Assembly: GCA_047636995.1 (NCBI GenBank)
Contig: JBLIGQ010000010.1
Coordinates: 15,639-79,638, forward strand
Source of the DNA: JAQWQB01 sp047636995
Lineage (GTDB): Bacteria; Bacteroidota; Bacteroidia; Flavobacteriales_D; Sanyastnellaceae
Reading direction: 5' to 3'
Length of the DNA: 64,000 bases
Part shown: one piece after another, positions 28,401-36,933 of the stretch
Numbering within the stretch: the stretch's first letter is position 1
Layout of the letters: every line of letters begins with the position of its first letter
Position numbers and translations under genes: made by a program
The notes under the pieces: model-generated
The model's input: only the letters and a program-made list of their open reading frames with translations
Database searches by the model: none
What the model was told of the DNA's origin: nothing

Positions 28401-29075
28401 GAAGTAAGTTGTCTTGCTTATGACATGACTGAGAGAAAAGAAATTGACCGAAGAATTCTAGACTCGTTGAAAGAAAAAGAAGTGCTTTTACAGGAGGTTC
28501 ATCACCGTGTGAAAAACAACCTTCAAGTAATTTCGAGTATACTCAATCTTCAGTCTTCGTTTGTTGATGACAAAAAGACGCTGGCTATTTTGGAAGAAAG
28601 CCAAAGCAGGATTAAGACCATGAGTTACATTCATGAAACCTTGTATCAAACATCAGATTTCTCTTCTATTGAGTTCACAGAGTATATTTCAACGCTCACA
28701 GGCAGTATTATCCAATCTTACGGGTCTAAAGAATGCGAGGTTATACTCAAAACAGACTTCGATAAGATTTACCTCAAACTAGATCAAGCCATTCCCTGTG
28801 GATTGATTATTAATGAGTTAGTGAGTAATGCGATGAAGTATGCCTATGCAGGTCGAAAAAAAGGTGAACTCAGGTTGATCATCAAGGAAAGAGATGGAAA
28901 AATACACTTGGAAGTAGGAGATAATGGTGTTGGAATGCCAGAAGATTACAATCCAGAAGAGTCAGACTCACTAGGTATTTACCTTGTTCATGCTCTTGTT
29001 GAGCAGCTAGATGCGACCATGAAAATTAGAAACGAAGAGGGCACAAGGTTTTTACTTACTTTTGACAAGCAATAA
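25482..29075 (+). CDS. Soluble multi-PAS sensor histidine kinase (HisKA_2 type)
   Basis: 1197 residues with no signal peptide or membrane helix. I count seven PAS units starting near residues 110, 228, 350, 470, 625, 748 and 868. Most end in a PAC-like DITE/DITD motif (GTIVDITEQK, RDITELKKAE, RAIYRDITDLREQ). The kinase core is HisKA_2 (LLQEVHHRVKNNLQVISSI, phospho-His in the HHRVKNN motif) followed by a HATPase domain (NELVSNAMKYAY, GDNGVGMPED). It should sense cytosolic or membrane-permeable signals and phosphorylate the LytTR regulator encoded 15 bases downstream. Confidence 0.93.
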   Translation: MEHKIKLWIENSSEAYVVFDIDKGRPYSINKSAEWFLSVLFGLSSAQIFSTFPEEIASFSKESYHQLKENPLQFKKFNNGLEVCASACFNTPNLCLLTLRMAGLSFPGRQALMVFENNVAGIYETNIDGQLLAFNKAFSDILGYTTKELIGKEGCDLYVHEGDRKDFLKALTRQKKLVNWEMRYQRKDESVAWCMENAFILEQNGQQSIVGTIVDITEQKQNKDRFESLFYSSPDALLLIVDNSTGRVNRRCQEIFGYNEDELFELNIFDPKIGLFQLSENDYEVFQLKLEQLKNGETCKLRTLSRRKDKSLFYSEVTITNSSLGNQEVKQVIVRDVSERVLYEESLKESEARFKLLSDVAIEGIVFLVNRQIRDCNKQFALLFGYKNAEEILGKNIEWFMSEKDIKRMELLVSNPNQERKEIWSKNKDGQVLILEARGSKIEYQQVEMNVYLFYDITYRKRTEQELEQSTERFKSLVENSPNGIFILIDGRIKYVNYSGLQLLKFQDEDDIFDELFSDFFPEELRTSIQQDLEVVREGEEVEYREYRIIDSKGNHLEVGFKPTLSVYDNRPSVQVTLNNLSMRMKLMQETMRAQIAEEINVVLKREIEEHKLTQIKLLEAENFRRNIIQSSIDMIIAVDREQLITEFNPAAQEQFGYAFEEVVGKPLRMLYKTTKEYNKIESCVKKDLSFTGEIDNITKKKKLFTSLLSASVIRNEDDEVVGSMGVSRDITELKKAEQKLRESEERYRDLFENASDLIFSINTAGNFKYANKAFLTALGYTKTDLRSLRFSDVVHSSKIALENPMKSFAGKTRELEFKSKEGKILNVYGDSSVKERNGKPDGIRAIYRDITDLREQERKAIDQGAKLESIFNSTENMMMWTMNLEGSLTSANNNFRRWASVDLDDKIEIGDPVLSLLEKNLNENAHQQQIKDFERAFDGTATQFELPLITANKTELWLQIFVNPVRINNELKEVSCLAYDMTERKEIDRRILDSLKEKEVLLQEVHHRVKNNLQVISSILNLQSSFVDDKKTLAILEESQSRIKTMSYIHETLYQTSDFSSIEFTEYISTLTGSIIQSYGSKECEVILKTDFDKIYLKLDQAIPCGLIINELVSNAMKYAYAGRKKGELRLIIKERDGKIHLEVGDNGVGMPEDYNPEESDSLGIYLVHALVEQLDATMKIRNEEGTRFLLTFDKQ

Positions 29076-29089
29076 TCCACTCTTTTCCT

Positions 29090-29839
29090 ATGGCAGTTAA
29101 TATTCTCGTTACCGAAGATGAAAGCATTGTACGCAAAGACATTGAACGCAGTCTTAAGAAGTTAGGCTACAATGTTGTTGGGTCTACTGATACAGGTGAA
29201 AAAGCCATTGAGCTTGCATTGCAATTGAAACCAGATCTCGCCTTGATGGATATTATGCTGAAAGGAGAGATGACAGGAATCGAGGCAGCCCAAGCGATCA
29301 AAAAGGAGATAGACATTCCTATTATTTTCTTAACAGCCTATGCAGACGAAAGGACACTTGCGAAAGCGAAAGTTACAGAACCGCATGGTTATATTTTGAA
29401 GCCATTCAAGGAGATTGATATTCATACATCAATTGAAATGGCTATTCACAAGCACAAGAAGGAGAAGGAATTAAAAATTGAAGCAGATTTGCTCCGTGCC
29501 ATAACAGAGCATAAAGATGATGCTGAATACCTCTTTGTAAAACACAACTCGGCACTTGTAAAAGTAAAAGTTGAAAATGTACTTTTCATTGAGGCGCTGA
29601 AAGACTATGTTGTAATTCACACAACCGAAGAGAAGTATACAATTCATTCAACCATGAAAGACATTGAACGGAAATTACCGCAACGCTTTTTCCTTCGTGT
29701 TCACCGGTCGTTCATTGTGAACATGGACAAAATTATGGCCATCGCTTCAAACGGTTTAGTTATTGACGGCGGTGACAAGGAACTTCCAATCGGCGGGTCA
29801 TACAAAGATCAACTTGGAAAACGAATTAACCTTCTCTAA
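29090..29839 (+). CDS. Response regulator with LytTR DNA-binding domain
   Basis: 249 residues. The N-terminal receiver domain has the acidic pair in VTEDESIV, the phospho-acceptor Asp in LALMDIMLKGEMTG, and the Thr/Ala and Lys switch residues (FLTAYAD, YILKPF). A linker leads to a C-terminal LytTR domain (FIEALKDYVVIHT, LPQRFFLRVHRSFIVNMD). It should bind DNA when phosphorylated by the multi-PAS kinase upstream. Confidence 0.95.
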   Translation: MAVNILVTEDESIVRKDIERSLKKLGYNVVGSTDTGEKAIELALQLKPDLALMDIMLKGEMTGIEAAQAIKKEIDIPIIFLTAYADERTLAKAKVTEPHGYILKPFKEIDIHTSIEMAIHKHKKEKELKIEADLLRAITEHKDDAEYLFVKHNSALVKVKVENVLFIEALKDYVVIHTTEEKYTIHSTMKDIERKLPQRFFLRVHRSFIVNMDKIMAIASNGLVIDGGDKELPIGGSYKDQLGKRINLL

Positions 29840-29849
29840 TCTTTTTGGA

Positions 29850-31124
29850 ATGAACGTTTCTTCTAACCGAGTCGGATTGAGAAAGAAACAACCATTCTTG
29901 CCTTTCCTGGCACTTATTTTATACCTAGGGCCCCAATCCATCATTCATGCGCAATCAACGCTCCAAATTGATCTAATACCCGTTTACGGGTATCAGATGA
30001 ATATTTATGGCGCGCCAAATGACGTTCAGTTTTTAGGACCAGATTCACTGGAATCAGATACTGTTTTCGTCAGTGATTATTTCCACGAAGAGCAGCTTTC
30101 CTTCGCTTTTTTATTCGAAAACAAGCAACATAAAATTCGCTGGGAGAACAACGCCTTATTTCGCACTTATAGAGACCTAAAGTCAGCTAACACACTCAAT
30201 TTCAATAGCTCCTTGAATTATAGGTATGAATCGGAAGATTGGTTCTTTGCTGCTGGTGAAGTTAGATTGGGGAGCTATGAAGAAGTAGGATTGGACCTCA
30301 TTTCAACCGACTTACTCATCCCTCAATCACGAACAGAGTTGTTCCTTCAATTTTCAGCAGGAATTCAATCAGATCAAAATGTGTTGCTGGTTACACCTCG
30401 TTTTCATAGAGCGCGTTATGAGGCGTGTCTAAGCTGTTTTTATGAAGAGACACTACCCAGTTTGAGCCATAATATGTGGAGTTTTGGTGTATCAGACACC
30501 ATCTTCATTGGAAAGGGTGCTACGCAGCAGCGATTTGCTTTCGGCGTTTCTTTCGGAAACCAACAGTTTATAGATTGGGATAATACAATGATTTTAGATC
30601 CAGGCTTTCCGGGAGGGGCCGCTGATCAATTCTTACCCTTCAATCCGGATGTGTCTTACAATCCCCACCATTGGAGGTTTATAAGTGCTTCTGCGGTGTA
30701 TTCTTTCCCCATCAATAAGAACTCTAGGGTGGTTCCCTTTTTAAACTATGAGCAGCGGGGTGATCTAGGCAAGAGTGATTTTGGAAGGAATGATTTAAAC
30801 GCGGGCATGAGGTTGCAATTGCGCACAAAGAAACTGAGGATTGATGGAAAGATCAGTTACTCAAATCAGCAGTTTACAGATAGGCTTACGGGTTCTGATG
30901 GAAGCGTATCAGTATCAAGCTTAAGGTATAGGATTATTCAATCTTCCGCTTCTGTGTCGTATAAATTGGGTGGCGCCCTCTTTTTTCACGCGGGGGGGGG
31001 CTATGCAAAGAGAAGTTCAACCGAACAACGAACAACTACAATTGTGCGCAGACCCTATGAAAATTGGAGCGTTTTTGGTGGCTTGAGAATTCTGATCGAA
31101 ACAGAGCGATCGGGGAATAAATAG
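29850..31124 (+). CDS. Putative outer-membrane beta-barrel protein
   Basis: About 424 residues from ATG 29850, ten bases after the regulator stop. An upstream ATG at 29763 would overlap the regulator by 77 bases and is rejected. It begins with a signal-like stretch (KQPFLPFLALILYLGP, ending IIHAQ). The rest is a run of alternating hydrophobic strands with aromatic ends, ending in a strand (NWSVFGGLRILIETE). It looks like an outer-membrane barrel, possibly of the DUF6268 type, but I do not firmly recognise the family. It closes the sensory operon and may be its target or partner. Confidence 0.72.
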   Translation: MNVSSNRVGLRKKQPFLPFLALILYLGPQSIIHAQSTLQIDLIPVYGYQMNIYGAPNDVQFLGPDSLESDTVFVSDYFHEEQLSFAFLFENKQHKIRWENNALFRTYRDLKSANTLNFNSSLNYRYESEDWFFAAGEVRLGSYEEVGLDLISTDLLIPQSRTELFLQFSAGIQSDQNVLLVTPRFHRARYEACLSCFYEETLPSLSHNMWSFGVSDTIFIGKGATQQRFAFGVSFGNQQFIDWDNTMILDPGFPGGAADQFLPFNPDVSYNPHHWRFISASAVYSFPINKNSRVVPFLNYEQRGDLGKSDFGRNDLNAGMRLQLRTKKLRIDGKISYSNQQFTDRLTGSDGSVSVSSLRYRIIQSSASVSYKLGGALFFHAGGGYAKRSSTEQRTTTIVRRPYENWSVFGGLRILIETERSGNK

Positions 31125-31132
31125 ACATAAAA

Positions 31133-31160
31133 AAGTCCCGAGTATTACTCGAGACTTCTT
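31133..31160. terminator. Terminator between the barrel-protein gene and tRNA-Asn
   Basis: AAGTCCCGAGT, loop ATT, ACTCGAGACTT: an 11-base stem with one mismatch, A-rich before and T-rich after. It lies between convergent units and could stop transcripts from both sides. Confidence 0.7.
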
Positions 31161-31162
31161 TG

Positions 31163-31236
31163 CTCCCCCGGTTGGACTTGAACCAACGACCCTCTGATTA
31201 ACAGTCAGATGCTCTAACCAGCTGAGCTACAGGGGA
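31163..31236 (-). tRNA. tRNA-Asn (anticodon GTT)
   Basis: The minus strand folds as a full cloverleaf of 74 bases. The acceptor stem TCCCCTG pairs with CGGGGGA; the D-loop is AGCTCAGCTGGTTAGAGC; the anticodon loop is CTGTTAA with anticodon GTT (complement of 31200-31202); and the T-loop is GGTTCAAGTCC. The 3' CCA is not encoded, since GCA follows the discriminator G. Confidence 0.96.
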
Positions 31237-31297
31237 ATGTTTTTTCCGCTTTATTCAAACGGGGTGCAATATTACATTAATCTTCGTTTCAAAACAA

Positions 31298-31305
31298 TAC
31301 CTTTG
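31298..31305 (+). promoter_or_regulatory. Bacteroidetes -7 element of the PfkB kinase gene
   Basis: TACCTTTG, an exact TAnnTTTG match, lies 14 bases before the ATG at 31320. No clear TTTG is seen at the expected upstream distance. Confidence 0.45.
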
Positions 31306-31319
31306 CAAAAAATTTTATT

Positions 31320-32246
31320 ATGAGTTTGATCGCAGTAGGAACAGTTGCCTTTGATGCAATTGAAACACCGTTTGGAAAAGCAGACAAAGTTGTGGGTGGT
31401 GCTGCCACTTATATTACATTGGCTGCCAATTACTTCGTTAAGAAGTCTAACCTTATTTCTGTCATTGGAGATGACTTTCCAGAAGCCTTTTTGGCCGACA
31501 TGAAGCAGCGCGGAATCGCCCAAGAGGGACTGCAAATAAAAGCAGGAGAGAAGTCGTTTTTCTGGTCGGGTAAGTACCATTACGACTTAAATTCAAGAGA
31601 TACACTGGTTACAGAGCTTAACGTTTTGGCAGATTTCAAGCCAGTTGTTCCAGAGAGCTACCAAGATTGTGATTTCCTTATGTTGGGAAATTTGGATCCA
31701 AATGTTCAGCTTTCTGTAGTTGAACAACTGAAGGGCCGTCCAAAATTAGTTGTACTTGACACCATGAATTTTTGGATGGACATTGCATTGGAGCCCTTAA
31801 AAGAGATGATCGCAAAAACGGATGTTCTTACGATCAATGATGAAGAGGCAAGACAGCTTACAGGCGAACATTCGTTGGTGAAGGCAGCACAAAAGATTCT
31901 ACAAATGGGTCCTTCTCACTTGATTATCAAAAAAGGCGAGCACGGGGCATTGTTGTTTGACAAGGAGCAAGTTTTCTTTGCTCCAGCACTTCCTTTGGAA
32001 GACGTTGTTGACCCAACAGGAGCTGGAGACACTTTTGCTGGAGGGTTCATAGGGTACTTAGCTCACACAAAAGATTTGAGCTTTGAGAACATGAAGCGTG
32101 CCGTAATCATAGGGTCTGCAATGGCCTCTTTCACTTGTGAAGCATTTGGACCAGAGCGCTTGTTAAAGTTAACCAATGAGGAGATTGACCAACGTATTCA
32201 GAAGTTTGTTGACCTTGTTGATTTTGACATTCTATTTGTAGAGTAA
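31320..32246 (+). CDS. PfkB family sugar/nucleoside kinase
   Basis: 308 residues. The N-terminal VGGAATYITLAA and the C-terminal DPTGAGDTFAGGFIGYL (anion hole and catalytic Asp) define the PfkB/ribokinase family. Similar Bacteroidetes proteins are annotated simply as PfkB kinase or sugar kinase. The substrate cannot be deduced. It is flanked by the tRNA-Asn gene and ends two bases before the convergent M23 peptidase gene. Confidence 0.92.
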   Translation: MSLIAVGTVAFDAIETPFGKADKVVGGAATYITLAANYFVKKSNLISVIGDDFPEAFLADMKQRGIAQEGLQIKAGEKSFFWSGKYHYDLNSRDTLVTELNVLADFKPVVPESYQDCDFLMLGNLDPNVQLSVVEQLKGRPKLVVLDTMNFWMDIALEPLKEMIAKTDVLTINDEEARQLTGEHSLVKAAQKILQMGPSHLIIKKGEHGALLFDKEQVFFAPALPLEDVVDPTGAGDTFAGGFIGYLAHTKDLSFENMKRAVIIGSAMASFTCEAFGPERLLKLTNEEIDQRIQKFVDLVDFDILFVE

Positions 32247-32248
32247 AC

Positions 32249-33121
32249 TTATTCTTCGAAGACCAAGTATTGAAGGGGGTCAACTGGTGACCCCCTTACC
32301 CATAGTTCAAAGTGAAGGTGCGGTCCGTCAGAATGATCTCCCGTATTGCCGATTATTGCAATTGACTCACCCGTTTTGACTGTTTCACCTACTTCTTTGT
32401 ACAGCGCAGAATTGTGCTTATAAATAGAAATCAGGTTGTTTTCATGTTGAATAGCAATTACATTTCCTCCATCTGAAGTGAAGCTTGCTAAAATAACAGA
32501 GCCGGCTAACACAGTCTTCACGACAGAGTTTTCAGGCGCAACTAGGTCAATGCCATAGTGTTGAATGTCTGCGTCAAAGAGCGAACTGATTGTGCCATCA
32601 ACAGGCTTAAACAAGAAACCGCTTACGGGAAGCCCTGTGGTGTTTTCAGTAGCGTCTACACGCAGGGCAAAACGGTCTTCTTCTTCAATTTGAGCGCGAA
32701 GAACAGAATCGCTTTCTGAAAGCGTGAAGTTCAAATCAGTTGGGGGTAAGTCTTGATTCAACTCTCCACTCAAGCTGTCTACGGAAATGTCACCATTGAA
32801 GATTCTTCGCAAGTTATCAAGGTAATTTAATTGGGTACTCAGTTTGTTCTGCAAAGAATCAACCGTTTGTCGTGCTTGTTTCGCGTCAGCCTTCAATTGA
32901 TCATCAGCGTAACCAGGAACAACGTATTGACGCAAGGGCGTTAAAGCCGTTATTGAGTAAGTTATACCTCCAATAACAATGAAGATACCCAAGAAAAGCA
33001 TAATTACGTTCATGGGAGTTAGTAGCAAAGAGAATTGCTCTTCGTAACTTGCTTCGCGAAGCAGAGAAAGCCGATACTTATTCTTGAGCTTTCTTAATAA
33101 TTTTTTCTTCTTATTTGCCAC
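32249..33121 (-). CDS. M23 family metallopeptidase (LytM-type), membrane-anchored
   Basis: 290 residues. A basic N-terminus is followed by one membrane helix (about 35-60), a linker with coiled-coil character (about 70-120), and a C-terminal LytM domain. The zinc ligands are present: HYGIDL (HxxxD) and GPHLHFEL (HxH). The enzyme should therefore be active on peptidoglycan cross-links in the periplasm, although some family members only activate amidases. Confidence 0.92.
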   Translation of the reverse strand: MANKKKKLLRKLKNKYRLSLLREASYEEQFSLLLTPMNVIMLFLGIFIVIGGITYSITALTPLRQYVVPGYADDQLKADAKQARQTVDSLQNKLSTQLNYLDNLRRIFNGDISVDSLSGELNQDLPPTDLNFTLSESDSVLRAQIEEEDRFALRVDATENTTGLPVSGFLFKPVDGTISSLFDADIQHYGIDLVAPENSVVKTVLAGSVILASFTSDGGNVIAIQHENNLISIYKHNSALYKEVGETVKTGESIAIIGNTGDHSDGPHLHFELWVRGSPVDPLQYLVFEE

Positions 33122-33235
33122 TTTTTCTAAGTTCTATTATGCGAAATAAGGGAAAGGCAGAAGAAAAACAGAAAAATTAAAATATTTTTGCGTGTTTTCT
33201 GTTAAATAAAAACTGAAAACCAAACTGGTCTCAAT

Positions 33236-35884
33236 TTGAATTATCCCCGTTTTACACGTCTGATCCTTTTTGTTCTGATCGTTTGTGCTTCCTGCACAAC
33301 GAAGAAGGATGGCTTTGTTTACCGTGTTTTTCACAACACTACAGCGCGCTACAATGGCTATTTCTACGCAAAGGAAGCCATGCGGGAGGCAGATTTGCAG
33401 CTTGCAGACCAACAACTAGACGATTACGATGAGATTCTCCCTCTTTTTATCATGGGAGATGAACAAGCTGCTCAAGGAATTTTTCCGCAGATGGAAAGAG
33501 CCATTGAAAAAAGTTCTCTCGTAATTGAGCGGCATACGATGAAACCGCAAGGAAGGAGCAAGAAAAAGAGTAAACGGCCAGAAATTAATAAATGGATTGA
33601 CGATAATTACCTCTTGATTGGGGTAGCTTATTTTTACAAGCAGAACTACTTCAAGGCAGAAGAGATGTTCTTGTACGTCAGCAGAAAATACAGAGAGCCC
33701 GAAATGCAGGCGCTGGCAAACTCTTGGTTAACACGTTGCCACGTGCAAAGAGAAGCATGGACTTCTGCCAAAAACGCCATCTTAAAGGCAGAGCAGATAA
33801 AGAACCTTGAGCCTGAGGTGAAAGCAGAGGTTCTTTTGGTTTATGCAGACTACTTTATCAAACAAGAGATTTACGACGAGGCGGCAGAAACGCTAAAAGA
33901 GGCTCTGAGATACATTGAAAAGAAAAGAGATCGCGCTCGTCCCACATACATTCTTGCGCAACTTATGCAGAAGATGAATAAATCTTCGGAGGCCATTAAC
34001 TACTATGAAAGCGTGCTCAAGCTGAAGCCGAGTTTCGAAATGGAGTTTTATGCGAAGATTAGTCAGGCATTGGCTTTTGAACGAAGAGGGGGAAACTCAG
34101 GTCAGATTAAAGAGACGCTCTTTAAAATGTTGAAAGACGAAAAAAACGAAGAGTACCGGGATCAAATTTATTACGCCCTTGCAGAAATAGAGCTGAAAGA
34201 GCAGAAAAGAGACATTGGAATTAGCTACTTGGAAGAATCCTTGAAAGCGAACATAGATAATCAGCGCCAAAAGATGAAGAGCTTTCTTCGCTTGGCAGAT
34301 CTTTACTTGGAAGACAAAGATTACCCGCTAGCGCAGGCATATTACGACAGTACTTACAAGAACATTGAAGAAGAGCATAAGCGCTATCTTGATGTGAAGA
34401 ACAAAGCGGAAAGTCTGACGGAGCTTGTTACGTACTTGAATGTCATTGATGAGCAAGACAGCATTAGCCAATTATGCGGTTTAGATGATGATCAGTTGAT
34501 CAGGAAGATGAAGAAAATCCGTCGTCAAATGGTTGAAAAGCAGGAACAAGAACTTCTTGCTGCAGAGGCAGCCTTTGCTGCGGCAAACCAGGGTGTTGAT
34601 CAAGGAAATTCAGCCGCCTTTTGGCCTTATAACACGGTGCTAAAAGAGCGTGGGCAGCAAGCATTTACGAACTTATGGGGGAGTATAGAATTAGAAGATA
34701 ACTGGAGAAGAAGCAATAAACTTCAGCAGTCTTTTGACCAAGGGGATGAGGAAGAAGACGAGGAGGTGGTTGTTGAAGAAAAGCAAGAAGAAGGAGATGA
34801 GATCCCTTCAGTTGAGGAGCTTATAGCGGCCCTACCTTGTTCAGAGGCAGACCTTACTCAAGGAGATTCAGACATTGCAAATGCCTATTACAATTCAGGC
34901 GTGATCTACAGAGAAAAATTAGAGGATTTAGATAACGCCATTGAGCAATGGGAGGTACTTGTAACTCGATTTGACGAGAGCGAATTCCACCCAACGTCGT
35001 ACTACCTGCTTCATCGAACTTACCTCTTCAGAGAAAATACAGAGAGCTATTCAAATCCTTTTTGTGGAACATGCAATAGCAAACACTGGGGAGACATCAT
35101 CTTTGAGAAGTATCCAAATTCAAAGTGGTCTCAATTGGTTGAAAATCCAAACTACCAAGATTATGCTGAGCTTAAAAAGGCAGAAGAACGCACAGCTTAT
35201 GAAGGGGTGCTTTCACAGTATTACTCGAGGCAATACAGAGACGTTGTTCTGCAGACCGACTCAGTCATTCGCACTGAACCAGAAAATTCAATCCTGTGTA
35301 AATACAAGGTGCTTCGTGCTCAAGCAGTTGGTTACCTAGACGGTCAGGTGGGTATTCGAGCAACTTATTTGGACGCCCTTGAAGGTGTAAAAGCAGAATG
35401 CCCGGGGACAGAAGAGGCCTTATTTGCTGAGGACCTTCTTATGAAACTGAACGGAGGTAACACCGTTCGTGGCGAGGGGGACGAGAAAGAACCCACAGAA
35501 GAAGCTCCGGTTGACAGCCCATACAAGTATGATGCGAACTCGAGGCACTATTTCATGCTCATTCTTCCAATGGGCGAAGGAGCCGTGAATAAGATCAAAG
35601 GAACGTTGTCTAACTTTACTTCAGTGAATTTCGCTACAGCTGGCCTGAAAGTCTCGTCTAGTTTGATAGACCGAGACAATCAGCTCGTGTTGGTTAAAAC
35701 ATTTAATCGCTTAGATGATGCGAAGAGTTTTATAAGCACGTTTAACAATAATGATGACGTAAAAGAGCTTCGCGAAGCAGGTTATAAGGTATCTTTAATT
35801 TCGAAAGAGAACTACGTAACACTCTTCAAGACGAAGGAGATAGAGAGCTATCAGGTTTTCTATGAAGCGAATTACGTTGAATAA
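33236..35884 (+). CDS. sprE: T9SS-associated lipoprotein SprE/PorW with TPR repeats
   Basis: 882 residues with a lipoprotein signal (FVLIVCASC, Cys20). The segment GFVYRVFHNTTARYNGYFYA and the TPR-like helices that follow match SprE/PorW, a periplasmic-facing lipoprotein required for type IX secretion and gliding in Flavobacterium johnsoniae and Porphyromonas. The start is TTG at 33236: no ATG or GTG precedes the signal sequence, and the lipobox is at the right distance. A -7-like TATTTTTG lies at 33183-33190. An acidic low-complexity stretch (EEDEEVVVEEKQEEGDE) interrupts the helices near residue 505. It leads a unit with bactofilin and the ATP synthase genes. Confidence 0.9.
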   Translation: MNYPRFTRLILFVLIVCASCTTKKDGFVYRVFHNTTARYNGYFYAKEAMREADLQLADQQLDDYDEILPLFIMGDEQAAQGIFPQMERAIEKSSLVIERHTMKPQGRSKKKSKRPEINKWIDDNYLLIGVAYFYKQNYFKAEEMFLYVSRKYREPEMQALANSWLTRCHVQREAWTSAKNAILKAEQIKNLEPEVKAEVLLVYADYFIKQEIYDEAAETLKEALRYIEKKRDRARPTYILAQLMQKMNKSSEAINYYESVLKLKPSFEMEFYAKISQALAFERRGGNSGQIKETLFKMLKDEKNEEYRDQIYYALAEIELKEQKRDIGISYLEESLKANIDNQRQKMKSFLRLADLYLEDKDYPLAQAYYDSTYKNIEEEHKRYLDVKNKAESLTELVTYLNVIDEQDSISQLCGLDDDQLIRKMKKIRRQMVEKQEQELLAAEAAFAAANQGVDQGNSAAFWPYNTVLKERGQQAFTNLWGSIELEDNWRRSNKLQQSFDQGDEEEDEEVVVEEKQEEGDEIPSVEELIAALPCSEADLTQGDSDIANAYYNSGVIYREKLEDLDNAIEQWEVLVTRFDESEFHPTSYYLLHRTYLFRENTESYSNPFCGTCNSKHWGDIIFEKYPNSKWSQLVENPNYQDYAELKKAEERTAYEGVLSQYYSRQYRDVVLQTDSVIRTEPENSILCKYKVLRAQAVGYLDGQVGIRATYLDALEGVKAECPGTEEALFAEDLLMKLNGGNTVRGEGDEKEPTEEAPVDSPYKYDANSRHYFMLILPMGEGAVNKIKGTLSNFTSVNFATAGLKVSSSLIDRDNQLVLVKTFNRLDDAKSFISTFNNNDDVKELREAGYKVSLISKENYVTLFKTKEIESYQVFYEANYVE

Positions 35885-35889
35885 CCACC

Positions 35890-36315
35890 ATGAAAAGATA
35901 TAAGCGAATGGCCCGCGCAGTAGAAAACCCGTTGGAAAATGGAATTAACCGCATTGTTGAAGGAACTCGTTTTAAGGGGGAAATCGAATGTGAGAGTAAC
36001 ATTCGCATTGATGGAACTTTTGAAGGAGAGCTTACAACAAAAGGGAGATTGGTTGTGGGGCCTCAGGGAAGCTTGAAAGGAACGGTGGTTTGTCAGAACT
36101 GTGAGGTAGAAGGAGCCCTTTCCGGAAAACTGGCAGTAGAAGAATTGCTTTCGCTTAAGTCTACGGCAACAGTAGATGGAGAGATTCACTATGGAAAGCT
36201 TAGTATTGAGCCAGGTGCGGCGCTTACAGGAACCTGTTTCATGGGAAGTAAAATCAAAGACATCAAAAGTGGCGGATTCAGAGAAGGACAAAAGTCCGAA
36301 GAAAAGTCAGCCTAA
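35890..36315 (+). CDS. Bactofilin (polymer-forming cytoskeletal protein)
   Basis: 141 residues. The central bactofilin beta-helix (about 20-115) has regular repeats such as RIDGTFEGELTTKGRLVVG and GTVVCQNCEVEGALSGKL. Bactofilins assemble without nucleotide into filaments at the membrane and affect cell shape or the localisation of envelope enzymes. The gene starts five bases after sprE, and its end overlaps the atpZ coding region. Confidence 0.94.
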   Translation: MKRYKRMARAVENPLENGINRIVEGTRFKGEIECESNIRIDGTFEGELTTKGRLVVGPQGSLKGTVVCQNCEVEGALSGKLAVEELLSLKSTATVDGEIHYGKLSIEPGAALTGTCFMGSKIKDIKSGGFREGQKSEEKSA

Positions 36316-36499
36316 TGCTTTCTTAAAGTATTCGAATGTTGGCTTTGTAATGGCTGCTGCTATAAGCCTCTTTTTGTACGCAGGCATGAAGTTAGATGAA
36401 TGCGTAGAAAACGAACAACCGCTCTGGACTATTATTGGAGCGTTAATAGGTGTTTTCGCAGCCATGTATTATGTGATTAAGGATTTCTCGAAAAAATGA
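36269..36499 (+). CDS. atpZ: AtpZ/AtpI family ATP synthase accessory protein
   Basis: 76 residues if the GTG at 36269 is the start, with a Lys/Ser-rich head and two membrane helices (about 25-42 and 52-70). This size and layout match AtpZ/AtpI proteins at the head of ATP synthase operons, thought to help assembly or Mg2+ supply. The frame can open earlier at 36176, but that part lies wholly inside the bactofilin gene and looks like a shadow. With GTG 36269 the overlap is 47 bases. The stop overlaps the next ATG by four bases. Confidence 0.8.
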   Translation: MADSEKDKSPKKSQPNAFLKYSNVGFVMAAAISLFLYAGMKLDECVENEQPLWTIIGALIGVFAAMYYVIKDFSKK

Positions 36500-36870
36500 A
36501 CAACCGCCTCTTTCTTATCGCCAATTTCTCTGCGCTCGTGTTTTTGCTCGTCATCTACATGGTTTTTGTTTATGCGCTGAACAACCCTTATAATTGGGTC
36601 ATCCCTGTTGTTTTGCTTGGGTACAGCCTATTGAATGTTTTCTTATACAATATGCTGATTAGCGCAAACACGAAGAGTCCATCACGTTTCATCACGGCCT
36701 TTACGGGGGTGGTTGGAATTAAGTTGATGTCTGCGCTTATCTTTTTGCTTGTTTATATGCTTTCCACAGATTCAGACCCAATCCCAGTGGTAGCTGCGGT
36801 TTTTCTAGCTTATGTTACATATACGATTGTGCTGATTCGAACCGTATTGACTGCCATTCGCCCGAAATAG
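36496..36870 (+). CDS. Small four-helix membrane protein of the ATP synthase operon
   Basis: 124 residues with four hydrophobic segments (about 8-28, 34-55, 68-88 and 96-116). It resembles the unnamed small membrane protein found between atpZ and atpB in other Flavobacteriia and may be an AtpI-like assembly factor. No catalytic motif is visible. The start overlaps atpZ by four bases. Confidence 0.78.
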   Translation: MNNRLFLIANFSALVFLLVIYMVFVYALNNPYNWVIPVVLLGYSLLNVFLYNMLISANTKSPSRFITAFTGVVGIKLMSALIFLLVYMLSTDSDPIPVVAAVFLAYVTYTIVLIRTVLTAIRPK

Positions 36871-36933
36871 GAAGAAAGTTCAATTGAGGTGATCTTTTTT
36901 CTTTTACAGAACATACTATCAACATTATTTAAC

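Noticed and set aside
33740..33745. CACGTG core inside sprE as a possible third parS site
   Set aside because: The arms do not match: the sequence is TTGCCACGTGCAAAG, lacking the GTTTC/GAAAC arms.
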